Shown one piece after another: positions 52,069-60,572 of a stretch of DNA of 64,000 nt. This stretch comes from Planctomycetota bacterium (GTDB lineage: Bacteria; Planctomycetota; UBA1135; GCA-002686595). The notes under the pieces are model-generated. The model saw only the letters and a list, made by a program, of their open reading frames with translations, was not told where the DNA came from and did not search any database. Both the position numbers and the translations under genes were made by a program. Numbering within the stretch: the first letter of the stretch is position 1; each line of letters begins with the position of its first letter. The DNA lies in NCBI GenBank assembly GCA_014237855.1, contig JABACD010000024.1:1-64000 (forward strand), in the 5' to 3' direction.

Positions 52069-52813
52069 ATGCGTTCTGATAGATGTCGCGGATGCAAGGC
52101 CGAGTTCGATCCGACGAAGCCGTTTTGCTCGAACTGCGGCTACCAATTGCAAGGCCGTGTCGAGCACATGACCAGGCGCGCCGTCCTCACGGTGTTGTTC
52201 GTCTTCAGCAGCGTGTTCGTGGTCTTGTTCTTGCAGGGATGGTGGAGCCCGCTCGAGTACGAGAGTGGGGCCGTGTTCGTGAGAGACCAGTTCCTGACGA
52301 CCCTGGGGGTCCTCGCCTGCGGAGTGTCCGCCCTCGGGATCTTGGGGGGGTGGTTCCCTGAGAGAGAGCCTGGGTGGTCGCGGCTCATACAGAGATCTAG
52401 GCTTGGCGGTCCTGGTCGGACTGGCTTGCTTCATCGTGAGCTACGTCTATGTCGAGACCTTGCTCTACCTCGTCGGTGAAGAGGAAGCGTCCTACACTGA
52501 AGTCCTGGGGTGCGAGCTGAGCTATGGCCAACTGTGGCTCGCGATGGTGCTCTTTCCAGTGCTCTCGGAGGAGTGGCTTGACCGCGGAGTCTTGTGGGCT
52601 GCCTTGCGCCGCGTGACGGGAGTTCGCGCGACTGTCCTCTGCACTGCAATACTCTTCGCCTTGATGCACGGCTTGAATGGTGGGGGGATCCTTGAGGTTC
52701 CCCACCGCTTCGTTGTCGGCCTTGGCTTGGGATGGTTGCGCTTGCGCAGTGGTAGCCTGTTGCCGGGGATCCTCGCGCATGCTCTGTTGAACACGTTGGC
52801 GATAACATTTTGA
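52069..52813 (+). pseudogene. CPBP-family intramembrane metalloprotease split by a frameshift
   Basis: Frame 1 from the ATG at 52069 gives a zinc ribbon (CRGCKAEFD...CSNCGYQL) and two membrane helices up to GILGGW. The continuation is in another frame (RDLGLAVLVGLACF onward to 52813): more helices, SEEWLDRGVLWAAL with the Glu-Glu-x3-Arg motif, LFALMHG and GILAHALLN with the two conserved His. Together they make a complete CPBP (CAAX-protease-like) protein of about 247 residues. The shift lies at or just after the seven-G run at 52344-52350; removing one G joins the frames. Neither half alone is sensible. It is either a sequencing error in the homopolymer or a recent inactivation. The intact protein would be a membrane protease with a zinc-ribbon N-terminus. 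Confidence 0.75.
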
Positions 52814-53097
52814 TCTCGCGGTCGTCCGCCGCCAGGAAGTCGGGCGTCCACTGGAGGTCACGGGTGGCCGGCACCAATCTACCCCTGGCTCCAGCGAACG
52901 ATTGAGAACAAGTGCCCGCAAGTGAGGGCGAAAGATCTATGGTGGCTGTCAGGAGTCAGCCGATCGTGCGAGGAATCGCAAGGATAGGACAGACTTCGCG
53001 CGCATTGACTTGTGGCCTGCTGGTGAACGAAACAACATTCTTGAGGGCGGGCCCCATGTGAAGCATGGGGAGTCTTCACGTTGAGCTACCTCAGCTG

Positions 53098-54936
53098 ATG
53101 AGTGAGATAACAAGGCGAGACTTTATCAACGGTACCTTGGTGGTGGCGGGTGGCTCCATGCTGCCGCTTCATGCAGCCGTCGGGGCCGCAATGGCTACTC
53201 TGGATTCATCGTACTATCCTCCAGCGCTCACCGGCCTGAGGGGGAATCATCCGGGGTCAAACGAACATGCCCATAGCCGAGCATGGACTGGCCGTGCGGA
53301 TTGGGGGCCGACCACCAGGTTGCCGGAAGCCTACGATCTGGTCGTGGTGGGCGGAGGTCTTAGCGGGCTGGCAGCTGCATATTTTTTTCAGCAGAAGCAT
53401 GGCAAGGACAAGAAGGTGCTGGTCCTCGATAACCATGACGACTTCGGTGGCCATGCCAAGCGCAATGAACACACGATCAATGGCAATACACGTATTACCT
53501 ATGGTGGTTCGCAGACGCTGGTAGAGCCGAACCGCGCAAGCAAGGTCGTGCTGGATCTTCTTGGTGACATAGGCGTAGATCTGGACCGCTTCAAGACGGC
53601 CTATGACACCGGGTTCTTCGAGAAGCACGATCTTGGATCCGTCACCTACTTCAACAAGAAGGTCTTTGGCGAGGACAAGGTCGTGCAGCATCCGTACTGC
53701 AACTATCCTAACTATGTCGAGGGTCTCCAGGGCGCCAAGCTGTCCAACGAGGAGGCTGCAAGGCAGGCCCCTCTAAGCCAGAGAGGCAGGGAGCAGCTAC
53801 TGAGAGTCTTGAACGGCGGTCTCCACACGCTGAAGGTCTCGGGAGACGACCTGGCTGCCTACATCAACACTCATTCCTACTTTGACTATCTGAAGGACAC
53901 GCTAGGGGTGGATGATCCCGGTGTGCTGAGAATGGCGAGGCACTCCGGGCTCGACTGGGCAAGCACGGGGACGGACTTGATGAGCATCGGCGAGGCCAAG
54001 AGCTGTGGTGCCCTGGGGTTTGAGCCAGTAGCCGTCTACGATGAAGAGAGCCCTTACGTTCATCATTTTCCTGATGGCAACGCCGGCATTGCGCGTGCGC
54101 TGGTCAAGAAGTTGATCCCCAGCGTGGCCGAGGGGGACAGCGCCGAGGAGCTTGTGCTTGCCAGATTTGACTATGGCGAGCTGGATAAGCCGAGTCATGC
54201 TGCTCGCGTCAGGCTGAACAGTACGGTGGTCAATGTGGAGCACGCTGGTGACCCCGGGGACTCCAGTGAGGTGCTCGTCAGCTACATCCAGGACAACAAG
54301 TCGTACCGGGTGAGCGCCAAGGGTGTCGTGATGGCCTGCTACAACATGATCATCCCGCATATCGTTCCCAGTCTTCCGAGAGAGCAGGCAGCGGCGTTGA
54401 AGCTTCAGGGGAAGAGCCCGATGCAATACACGACTGTCGGCCTGAGAAACTGGCGGGCGATGAAGGAGCTGGGGATTGGCCTGGCCATGTCACCTGGAAA
54501 CATGCACCAGGCCGTGCTGATGGACTTTCCGGTGACCATGGGGGGCTATGAGTACACCAAGAGCCCCGATGATCCATGTGTCATTCAGATGATCAGCTGT
54601 CCGTATGGAGACACCGTTGGCGCACCAAGGCTTGATCAGTTTCGCCAAGCGCGATACAGGATGCTGGCGCTACCGTTCGAGAATTATGAGCGCGAAGTCA
54701 GGAGTCATCTCAGCGGCATGCTCCCCGGGGAGATGTTTGATTTCGATAGAGATGTTGCGAGTATTTCCGTGAATCGCTGGGCCCATGGTTACACGACCGG
54801 TGGCCCGGGAGACTCGACCCGAATCGGCCGGCAACCCTTCGGCCGGGTTGTCATCGCCAATGCGGACTCTGCTCCTGGTGCGGATGCGAAGACCGCAGTG
54901 ATGATGGGGCATCGAGCGATCAACGAATTGGGGTGA
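53098..54936 (+). CDS. Tat-exported FAD-dependent oxidoreductase
   Basis: 612 residues. I choose the ATG at 53098 because it places the twin-arginine motif TRRDFING at residues 5-12, followed by a hydrophobic stretch (LVVAGGSMLPLHAAVGAAMA); an in-phase ATG lies 33 bases earlier. The FAD-binding fold starts at about residue 81 (LVVVGGGLSGLAAAYFF) with NHDDFGGHAKRNEH after it. A C-terminal FAD segment ends RVVIANADSAPGADAKTAVMM. The middle has CYNMIIPHIVP and HGYTTGGPGDS. It resembles amine oxidase-like flavoproteins of unknown substrate. The folded, cofactor-loaded protein should be exported by Tat. The leader before 53098 (284 bases) shows nothing else. Confidence 0.85.
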   Translation: MSEITRRDFINGTLVVAGGSMLPLHAAVGAAMATLDSSYYPPALTGLRGNHPGSNEHAHSRAWTGRADWGPTTRLPEAYDLVVVGGGLSGLAAAYFFQQKHGKDKKVLVLDNHDDFGGHAKRNEHTINGNTRITYGGSQTLVEPNRASKVVLDLLGDIGVDLDRFKTAYDTGFFEKHDLGSVTYFNKKVFGEDKVVQHPYCNYPNYVEGLQGAKLSNEEAARQAPLSQRGREQLLRVLNGGLHTLKVSGDDLAAYINTHSYFDYLKDTLGVDDPGVLRMARHSGLDWASTGTDLMSIGEAKSCGALGFEPVAVYDEESPYVHHFPDGNAGIARALVKKLIPSVAEGDSAEELVLARFDYGELDKPSHAARVRLNSTVVNVEHAGDPGDSSEVLVSYIQDNKSYRVSAKGVVMACYNMIIPHIVPSLPREQAAALKLQGKSPMQYTTVGLRNWRAMKELGIGLAMSPGNMHQAVLMDFPVTMGGYEYTKSPDDPCVIQMISCPYGDTVGAPRLDQFRQARYRMLALPFENYEREVRSHLSGMLPGEMFDFDRDVASISVNRWAHGYTTGGPGDSTRIGRQPFGRVVIANADSAPGADAKTAVMMGHRAINELG

Positions 54937-55204
54937 AGCGTTCGAGGTAGATCGAGGGTTAGTGCGAGGAGCGATGAAATCGCCGATCCTCTCTACTTGG
55001 ACTGGCGCCTTGGGGGCAAGCTACGCGAAACAACAAGACAGGTGATGCTGTAGAGCGAGGAGGCCTCCCCCTGACAGGCGCAGGCGCAGCGGCCAAGCTG
55101 CGCAATCCATGGATTCCGGATCTGTTCTGCAACGAGGCGTGAGGGTGCCCCTTTCCGGTCATTTTCGAGGAACGCGCGCAGGTCCAACTGTTAGGGTTGG
55201 CAGC

Positions 55205-55945
55205 GTGAAACCCTCCGCATCAAACGCTGATCCCGCCGTACGTCGCTCGGATGACGCCCACAAGGTGTATCCAAGGCAATTTGACCGGGACGACTTCTGG
55301 TCACAGATCAAGCGCACTGTGAATGGCAAGCCGGTGTCCGAAGAGGACATCGAGATGATTGTCACGCAGTACGCCGACCACCTGGACCTGAGCTCCCGGG
55401 ATCACCTGCTGGATCTCGGCTGCGGCAATGCGGCGCTGGCGGCGCGCACCTTCGATCGTATCGCGTCCTACACGGGTGTCGACTTCTCCAGCTACCTGCT
55501 CGAGATAGCGAACGAGTACTTCAAGCCAGACGCGAGCGTCACCTACATCGAGAATGACGCCGCCAGCTTCGTCAAGGACTGCCCGGAGCCAGGGGCGTAT
55601 GACAAGCTGCTCTGCTACGGCTGCATGTCCTACCTCTCGCGCGAGGAGCTCCTGGGGTTGATCGAGACCCTGCATGACCGCTTCTCGAATCTCGAGCGCG
55701 CCTTCTTCGGCAACATCCCTAACACCTCCAAGGCCCCGGAGTTCTTCGCCAGGCGTGATGTGAAGGACTACGATCTCGACGACCCCAAGTCGCCAATCGG
55801 AGTCTGGTGGGATCCCGATGAGCTCTCGGACGCGGCTTCTGCCTTCGGTTTCACGGCCAAGGTTGTCCACATGCCCGAGCAGTTCTACGGCGCAACCTAT
55901 CGGTTCGACCTCTTGCTCAAGCGGAGCGGAGATGGCGGCGCTTGA
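55205..55945 (+). CDS. SAM-dependent methyltransferase of the glycan-type cluster
   Basis: About 246 residues from a GTG at 55205; in-phase starts up to 55109 exist, and the start is uncertain. Motif I reads LLDLGCGNAALAAR (D-x-G-x-G), followed by ASYTGVDFSSYLLEIA and FVKDCPEPGAYDKLLCYG, the class I (Rossmann) methyltransferase pattern. WWDPDELSDAASAFGF near the end is also typical. It should transfer a methyl group from SAM to a small molecule. It overlaps the next gene (DegT family) by 14 bases and so is translationally coupled to it. The neighbours suggest a sugar nucleotide or glycan substrate, but this is inferred from context. Confidence 0.8.
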   Translation: MKPSASNADPAVRRSDDAHKVYPRQFDRDDFWSQIKRTVNGKPVSEEDIEMIVTQYADHLDLSSRDHLLDLGCGNAALAARTFDRIASYTGVDFSSYLLEIANEYFKPDASVTYIENDAASFVKDCPEPGAYDKLLCYGCMSYLSREELLGLIETLHDRFSNLERAFFGNIPNTSKAPEFFARRDVKDYDLDDPKSPIGVWWDPDELSDAASAFGFTAKVVHMPEQFYGATYRFDLLLKRSGDGGA

Positions 55946-57116
55946 GAGCGAGCTGAAGCACTTCGGTGGGCCGGGCCTCTTCGAGGTCCCGATCTCCACG
56001 TCAAACCTGTACTGCCCGAGCATGGAGCAGGTGCTGGAGTACTCGCGACCGATGACGGCTGCGGGAACCCGGGCCTACCCGGGCAAGATCGCCGAACAAC
56101 TCGAAGGGCGGCTCGCGGAGTACCACGGTGCCGAGCATTGCGTGACCTTCTCGAGCGGTTTCTGGGCTCTGGTCGCTGCGGTTGTGCATTGCGCGCTGCC
56201 CGACCGTCCCGAGGTCCTGGTCCCCTCATTCACCTACCGCCGCCTGGCCGACGCGGTGAACTGGACCGGCAAGACCCCCGCATTCGTCGATATCGAGGCT
56301 GATAGCCAGGCGATCTCGCTGGAGTCGACTCGCGCGAGTATCAGCGCCAAGACGAGCCTGATTCTGGCGGTGCATCCGATCGTCAATTGCTGCGACGTCG
56401 AAGCCTTCATCCAGCTCTCTGAAGAGAGCGGCGTACCGATCGTCTTCGATGCGGTGGAGTCCGTGCACGAGACCGTCAACGGGCGGCGCGTGGGTTCGTT
56501 CGGCCCACTGGAGGTCTTCTCCCTGCACGCTAGCAAGCTCATCAATGGCATGGAGGGCGGCTACATCTGCACCAGCGATGGGGCCCTGGCCAGCGCACTA
56601 CGCGCGGCGCGTGCGCATGGCTCGGACAGCGCCGGTGGCGTCGGCATGAATGCGGCGATATGCGATGGCCATGCGGCGTTCACCCTGGCCGGATTGGACG
56701 AAATCGAGCGCAACGTGGATCACAACAAGAAGATCTACGACGCCTATCAAGCCGGATTGAAGGACCTGGCGAGCATTCGGCTGCTCGAGTTCGATGCGAG
56801 CGAGCAAACTTCCTTCAAGAACATCGTCGTCGAGATACTGGCGGAGTACCCACACTCTCGGGACGAACTGGTGACCTTCATGAATGCCGAGCGCATCCTC
56901 GCTCGGGCACACTACGATCCGCCCCTGCATCGCAAGAGCTACACCTTTCCGACCGTGAATCGATCACTGCCGCATAGTGATCGTGCGCGCTCCCTGTTCC
57001 TGAACCTGCCTTGCGGCGCACGGGTCTCCACGGCTGACGTGGCGACCGTCTGCGAGCTCCTGGCTTTCCTTGCCGAGACCTCGCTCGAGGCCGGTGCGAA
57101 GGGGGCTGAGCAGTGA
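55932..57116 (+). CDS. DegT/DnrJ/EryC1/StrS-family aminotransferase
   Basis: 394 residues from the ATG at 55932, inside the end of the methyltransferase gene; a longer in-phase reading exists. The PLP fold is intact: TFSSGFWALVAAVV for the phosphate-binding loop, VPSFTYRRLADAVNW, VFDAVES with Asp173 (pairs with the PLP ring nitrogen) and SLHASKLINGMEGG with Lys202, the Schiff-base lysine. Such enzymes put amino groups on sugar nucleotides or other ketones. It overlaps the next gene at its stop codon (GTGA) and is the first of three homologues in this cluster. Confidence 0.9.
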   Translation: MAALESELKHFGGPGLFEVPISTSNLYCPSMEQVLEYSRPMTAAGTRAYPGKIAEQLEGRLAEYHGAEHCVTFSSGFWALVAAVVHCALPDRPEVLVPSFTYRRLADAVNWTGKTPAFVDIEADSQAISLESTRASISAKTSLILAVHPIVNCCDVEAFIQLSEESGVPIVFDAVESVHETVNGRRVGSFGPLEVFSLHASKLINGMEGGYICTSDGALASALRAARAHGSDSAGGVGMNAAICDGHAAFTLAGLDEIERNVDHNKKIYDAYQAGLKDLASIRLLEFDASEQTSFKNIVVEILAEYPHSRDELVTFMNAERILARAHYDPPLHRKSYTFPTVNRSLPHSDRARSLFLNLPCGARVSTADVATVCELLAFLAETSLEAGAKGAEQ

Positions 57117-58279
57117 AGTCCTCGCGAGCCGAGTTTGCCCTCTCTGGAGGTACGCCCAGCTTCTCGGAAGCGATCCCCTTCGGTCAGTACCATGTGCCGG
57201 ATGAGGCCGGCTACCGCTCGGTGCTCGAGCGGATCGAAGCCAGCGGCTACTTCACGAATCACGGTCCCCTGGCCAGGGAGTTCGAGGCCTCGCTCGCGGA
57301 GTTCCTGGGCGTGGCCCATGTGGTGCTGTGTACCAACGAGTCCCTTGGCCTGTCGATGGCGCTCAAGGGCATGCAGGTCGATGGCAGGGTCCTGGTACCA
57401 GCTCTCGGATATCCAGAGCTGGTGGAGTCCGTGGTCTGGGCAGGGCTCGAACCGGTGTTCTGCGACGTGGACCCTGAGACCCATCAGATCAGCCCGCGGA
57501 TCCTGGAGGCTGCCGCGCAGGATGGTGTGGGCGCAGCGGTGATCATGGAGATGTGGGGCAATCGCTGCGACGCGGACGGCCTGATGGAGGTGGCGCAGCG
57601 CTGTGGCCTGCAGGTGCTCTTCTACCCGGCGGACGGTTTCGGATCGATGCGAGGGGGACGGCAAATCACTCGACCGGACCAGACGACCCTCTTCTCATTC
57701 CAATCCACGCGGCTGCTCTCGACCATGGAGGGTGGCTGTCTCGCCACCGATGACGATCACTTTGCGGCGGTACTGCGCAATATCCGCAGCAGCTATGGTG
57801 CTGGCGAGCCGACGGCCGTTCCGGTCACGGCCAACGGTCGCTTCTCGGAGCTGCAAGCGGGCCTTGGTCTGTGGGGCCTGGAGCGAATCGATAGCTCCTT
57901 GGAGCACAACCGAGCCCTCTGCGACGCGTACAGGGAAGCGATCGGAAGTGCACCCGGCCTGACGATCTACGAGGTATCGGAGGGCGTTCAGTCCAACCAC
58001 CAGTGCCTGGTGCTGAGGGTCGACGGCGAGCGCTCTGGCCTCTCGCGCGACGACCTGCTGAGAATGCTGGAGGCCGAACACGTCGTGGCCAGCCGCGGCA
58101 TTGGGCCCTGCTTGCCAGAGGTCCCAGGCTTCAGGGCTTGGGCAACGGGAGGTAGGCTCCCCGTGGCCGAGCAGCTCGCGCATGAGTTGCTGCTCCTTCC
58201 GGTAGGCTCCGGCATGAGCGTGGAGAGCGCTTCGAAGATTGGCGGCCTGGTGGCCTCCGCAGGTCAGGTCCTTTCCTAG
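57113..58279 (+). CDS. DegT-family paralogue that has lost both PLP-binding residues
   Basis: 388 residues from a GTG overlapping the previous stop. The overall DegT fold is clear (FTNHGPLAREFEASLAEFLG, VLCTNESLGLSMALKGM, VFCDVDPETHQISP, EMWGNRCDADGLMEVAQRCG). At the two defining sites it differs from its neighbours: FYPADG has Tyr171 where they have Asp, and FQSTRLLSTMEGG has Arg200 where they have the catalytic Lys. It should therefore not form the Schiff base with PLP. It may be a pseudoenzyme partner of the intact DegT proteins, or have a new function such as binding a sugar or dehydrating one. The reading frame is long and free of stops, so this is not simple decay. It ends four bases inside the convergent WbqC-type gene. 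Confidence 0.85.
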   Translation: MKSSRAEFALSGGTPSFSEAIPFGQYHVPDEAGYRSVLERIEASGYFTNHGPLAREFEASLAEFLGVAHVVLCTNESLGLSMALKGMQVDGRVLVPALGYPELVESVVWAGLEPVFCDVDPETHQISPRILEAAAQDGVGAAVIMEMWGNRCDADGLMEVAQRCGLQVLFYPADGFGSMRGGRQITRPDQTTLFSFQSTRLLSTMEGGCLATDDDHFAAVLRNIRSSYGAGEPTAVPVTANGRFSELQAGLGLWGLERIDSSLEHNRALCDAYREAIGSAPGLTIYEVSEGVQSNHQCLVLRVDGERSGLSRDDLLRMLEAEHVVASRGIGPCLPEVPGFRAWATGGRLPVAEQLAHELLLLPVGSGMSVESASKIGGLVASAGQVLS

Positions 58280-59103
58280 CGCGTACGAGAGGACGGGCGC
58301 AGGACGCGATCCGTCAGCAATGTGCGGGCCGCCTCCGGCGTGTTCCACATGAATACGTCGAGGATCGAGAGGCCTGCTTCGAACGGGCGTTGAGCCTGGG
58401 AATAGGGCCGCAGCTCCGTGTCGAGGATCTGCAGCTCGATCCCAAGCTCGGCGAACTGGTCCGGGTCGAAGAGGTCCTCACCACCCGGCGGGTTGGTGTA
58501 GGAGCTGGCACCCAGGGCGCTTGCGATGCGCGGCGCCCAGTCCCCGGGACCCTCGACGGTCCCGAGCTCGAGGGACATCTCCGAGAACACGCGCATGTCG
58601 AAGGCGATTCCCAGCCGCTCACAACAGAGACGGAGACCACGCACGTTCAGGGCGCAGAGTTGCGTTTCATCGCCTGCAAAGGTGTCCTCGACGAGGGCGA
58701 TCGTCTCCTCAAAGAAGGGTGCGCGCTTGCGGTAGTGCTGAAACTGACCACGAATGCGATCAAGGCACGCGGTCTTGTCGGCGAGGTGCATCTCAAGGAT
58801 TGGCGTGTGGCGCGGCTTCTTGGCCAAGGGCGCGAGGATGTACTGAACGCCTTCGCTGGGATGCAGGATGCGGTTGCGATTGACCCAGCCATGGCGGATG
58901 AACTGCGGCGTATCAAAGACGACCCAGCGCTCGGTGGCGTCAATCAGCTGGAAGTACCCGAGGTAGGGAAACAGGTACGGTTGCATGATCCCGACGCTGC
59001 AACCGGTCGCCCAGAGATCATCCGATGGCCGGTCTGCGGGACGCAGCGTGCCAGCCTCGCGGGGAGGATTCGAGAGCGGCTCGGAGGGCTTGGATGATTT
59101 CAT
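58276..59103 (-). CDS. WbqC-like family protein
   Basis: 275 residues. After ~38 variable residues comes GIMQPYLFPYLGYFQLID, the hallmark of the WbqC-like family (PF08889), with FIRHGWVNRNRIL and the later FSEMSLELGT. WbqC proteins occur in O-antigen and other aminosugar clusters and are thought to act on sugar nucleotides or their amino groups, but the reaction is not well known. It is on the opposite strand to the other cluster genes and overlaps the DegT paralogue by four bases at the 3' ends. Context supports a role in the same glycan pathway. Confidence 0.85.
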   Translation of the reverse strand: MKSSKPSEPLSNPPREAGTLRPADRPSDDLWATGCSVGIMQPYLFPYLGYFQLIDATERWVVFDTPQFIRHGWVNRNRILHPSEGVQYILAPLAKKPRHTPILEMHLADKTACLDRIRGQFQHYRKRAPFFEETIALVEDTFAGDETQLCALNVRGLRLCCERLGIAFDMRVFSEMSLELGTVEGPGDWAPRIASALGASSYTNPPGGEDLFDPDQFAELGIELQILDTELRPYSQAQRPFEAGLSILDVFMWNTPEAARTLLTDRVLRPSSRTR

Positions 59104-59357
59104 CGAGTGGTCAGTCTAGCTCGATTCTGCATCGAACCACTCCCCGAATGCTGGTGGCCTTCGCCCGGGTTGTCTGGGTGCCCGGGATTGGGCATACTGC
59201 TCGCTGTGAGCTGCAGGCAGGCTTCCCTGGCAGACTGACTGCGCCCCCTCCGCGAGGAGTTGCCCCGTGAGCCAATCCATACACCTCAGTGGCAGGCGCC
59301 CCGATCAGTCTTCGGCGAGCTTACTGCTGCCACTGATGTCCGCCAGAGACTCCCTTC

Positions 59358-60290
59358 ATGGGTGAACGATTGAGTGGTCCGAGAGTCAGTATTTGCATGC
59401 TCGCCTACAACCACGAGGAGTGGATAGGCCAGGCAATTGAGAGCGTACTGGCACAGGACTTCGAGGACTTCGAGATCGTCATCGGCGATGACGCCTCTAC
59501 TGATCGCACCCTCGCAATCGTTGAGGAGTACGCTGCGCAGGACGTGCGCGTCCGGCCACTGCCGAGCCACACGAACCTGGGTGGCCGGCCGAACTTCAAG
59601 CGCACCCATGGGGCCTGTCGGGGAGAGTTCATCAACGTCCTCGACGGAGATGACTACTTCATCGACAATCGGAAACTCGGGCTACAGGTGCGTATGCTCG
59701 AGAGTGATCCGAGCCTGGCTGGTTGCTTCACGGGCTCCCAGGAGGTTGATGTCGACGGCGCGCCCCTGGGTGACAGCAAGGCCCCCAGGCACATCAAGGA
59801 GCGCTATACGCTCCAAGACTTTGCGCGCTACTGCATGTCGGACTGTGCTGCGATGATGTTTCGCCGCGGCCTGTTCGGGGAGCTGCCTGAGCTGTTCTTC
59901 AGCTGCCCGCAGGGCGACTGGCCTCTGCACATGCTGAATGCACTCCACGGCGATTTTGGTTACATCGATCGAGTGACTTCGGCCTATCGGATTCACTCGG
60001 GCGGGGTCTGGAACAAGAAATCCTCCAAGGCCAAGATCCTCGCGAACCTCGAATGCCAGCGCCAGTTCCTGATCCACCTTCCGCCTCCAAGAGTGGACGA
60101 GATCAGACCGGTCATCGCGCGAAATGCTTCGGGAAAGCTAAAGCACCTGATGGCCATGGGCGAGTGGGGATCTGTGGAGATGCTCCTGGATTGGCTGAAG
60201 ACCAACTGCGAAGGCCACGTCCCTCTGCGCAAGACCCTCAAGGCTCGCGTGCGCCTGCGCCTGGCGCGTCTGCGGGCACGGCAAGCCTAG
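59358..60290 (+). CDS. Family 2 glycosyltransferase
   Basis: 310 residues. The GT-A fold starts at residue ~10 (VSICMLAYNHEEWIGQAIES), with IVIGDDAS for the nucleotide and LDGDDYF as the DxD-like metal-binding motif. CPQGDWPLHM precedes the acceptor-side region. No transmembrane helix is seen, so it is cytoplasmic or membrane-associated through its basic C-terminus (KARVRLRLARLRAR). It would transfer a sugar from a nucleotide donor to a glycan or a lipid carrier. It lies between a WbqC-like protein and DegT-family genes in a glycan-type cluster. The sugar is unknown. Confidence 0.9.
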   Translation: MGERLSGPRVSICMLAYNHEEWIGQAIESVLAQDFEDFEIVIGDDASTDRTLAIVEEYAAQDVRVRPLPSHTNLGGRPNFKRTHGACRGEFINVLDGDDYFIDNRKLGLQVRMLESDPSLAGCFTGSQEVDVDGAPLGDSKAPRHIKERYTLQDFARYCMSDCAAMMFRRGLFGELPELFFSCPQGDWPLHMLNALHGDFGYIDRVTSAYRIHSGGVWNKKSSKAKILANLECQRQFLIHLPPPRVDEIRPVIARNASGKLKHLMAMGEWGSVEMLLDWLKTNCEGHVPLRKTLKARVRLRLARLRARQA

Positions 60291-60572
60291 TTCGTCAGTC
60301 GTGGAGCGGGTCACCCAGCGCAGTGACAGCCGCGAGTGGCCTTGATGGTCAGAATCTGGGCAGCCTCATCTTCAAGGGGCGGCGCCTTCCCCATGGCGGG
60401 GCACCTGCCCATTTCAATTTGAGCCCGGGTGAGGTTGCCGGGGCATTTGGGGTGGAGTACCCGTAACAGGTGGAGTACCCTCGCCTCCTCAAACATCTCC
60501 TGAGCTACCCGTGGATGGGATCTGGGGCCACGGGCCCGCCCACGTCACCTCCTTCAGTTTCTGGCTCAGTGA

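Noticed and set aside
60451..60480. 12-base direct repeat ggtggagtaccc, 18 bases apart
   Set aside because: Too short and only two copies; no CRISPR-like spacing or further units.
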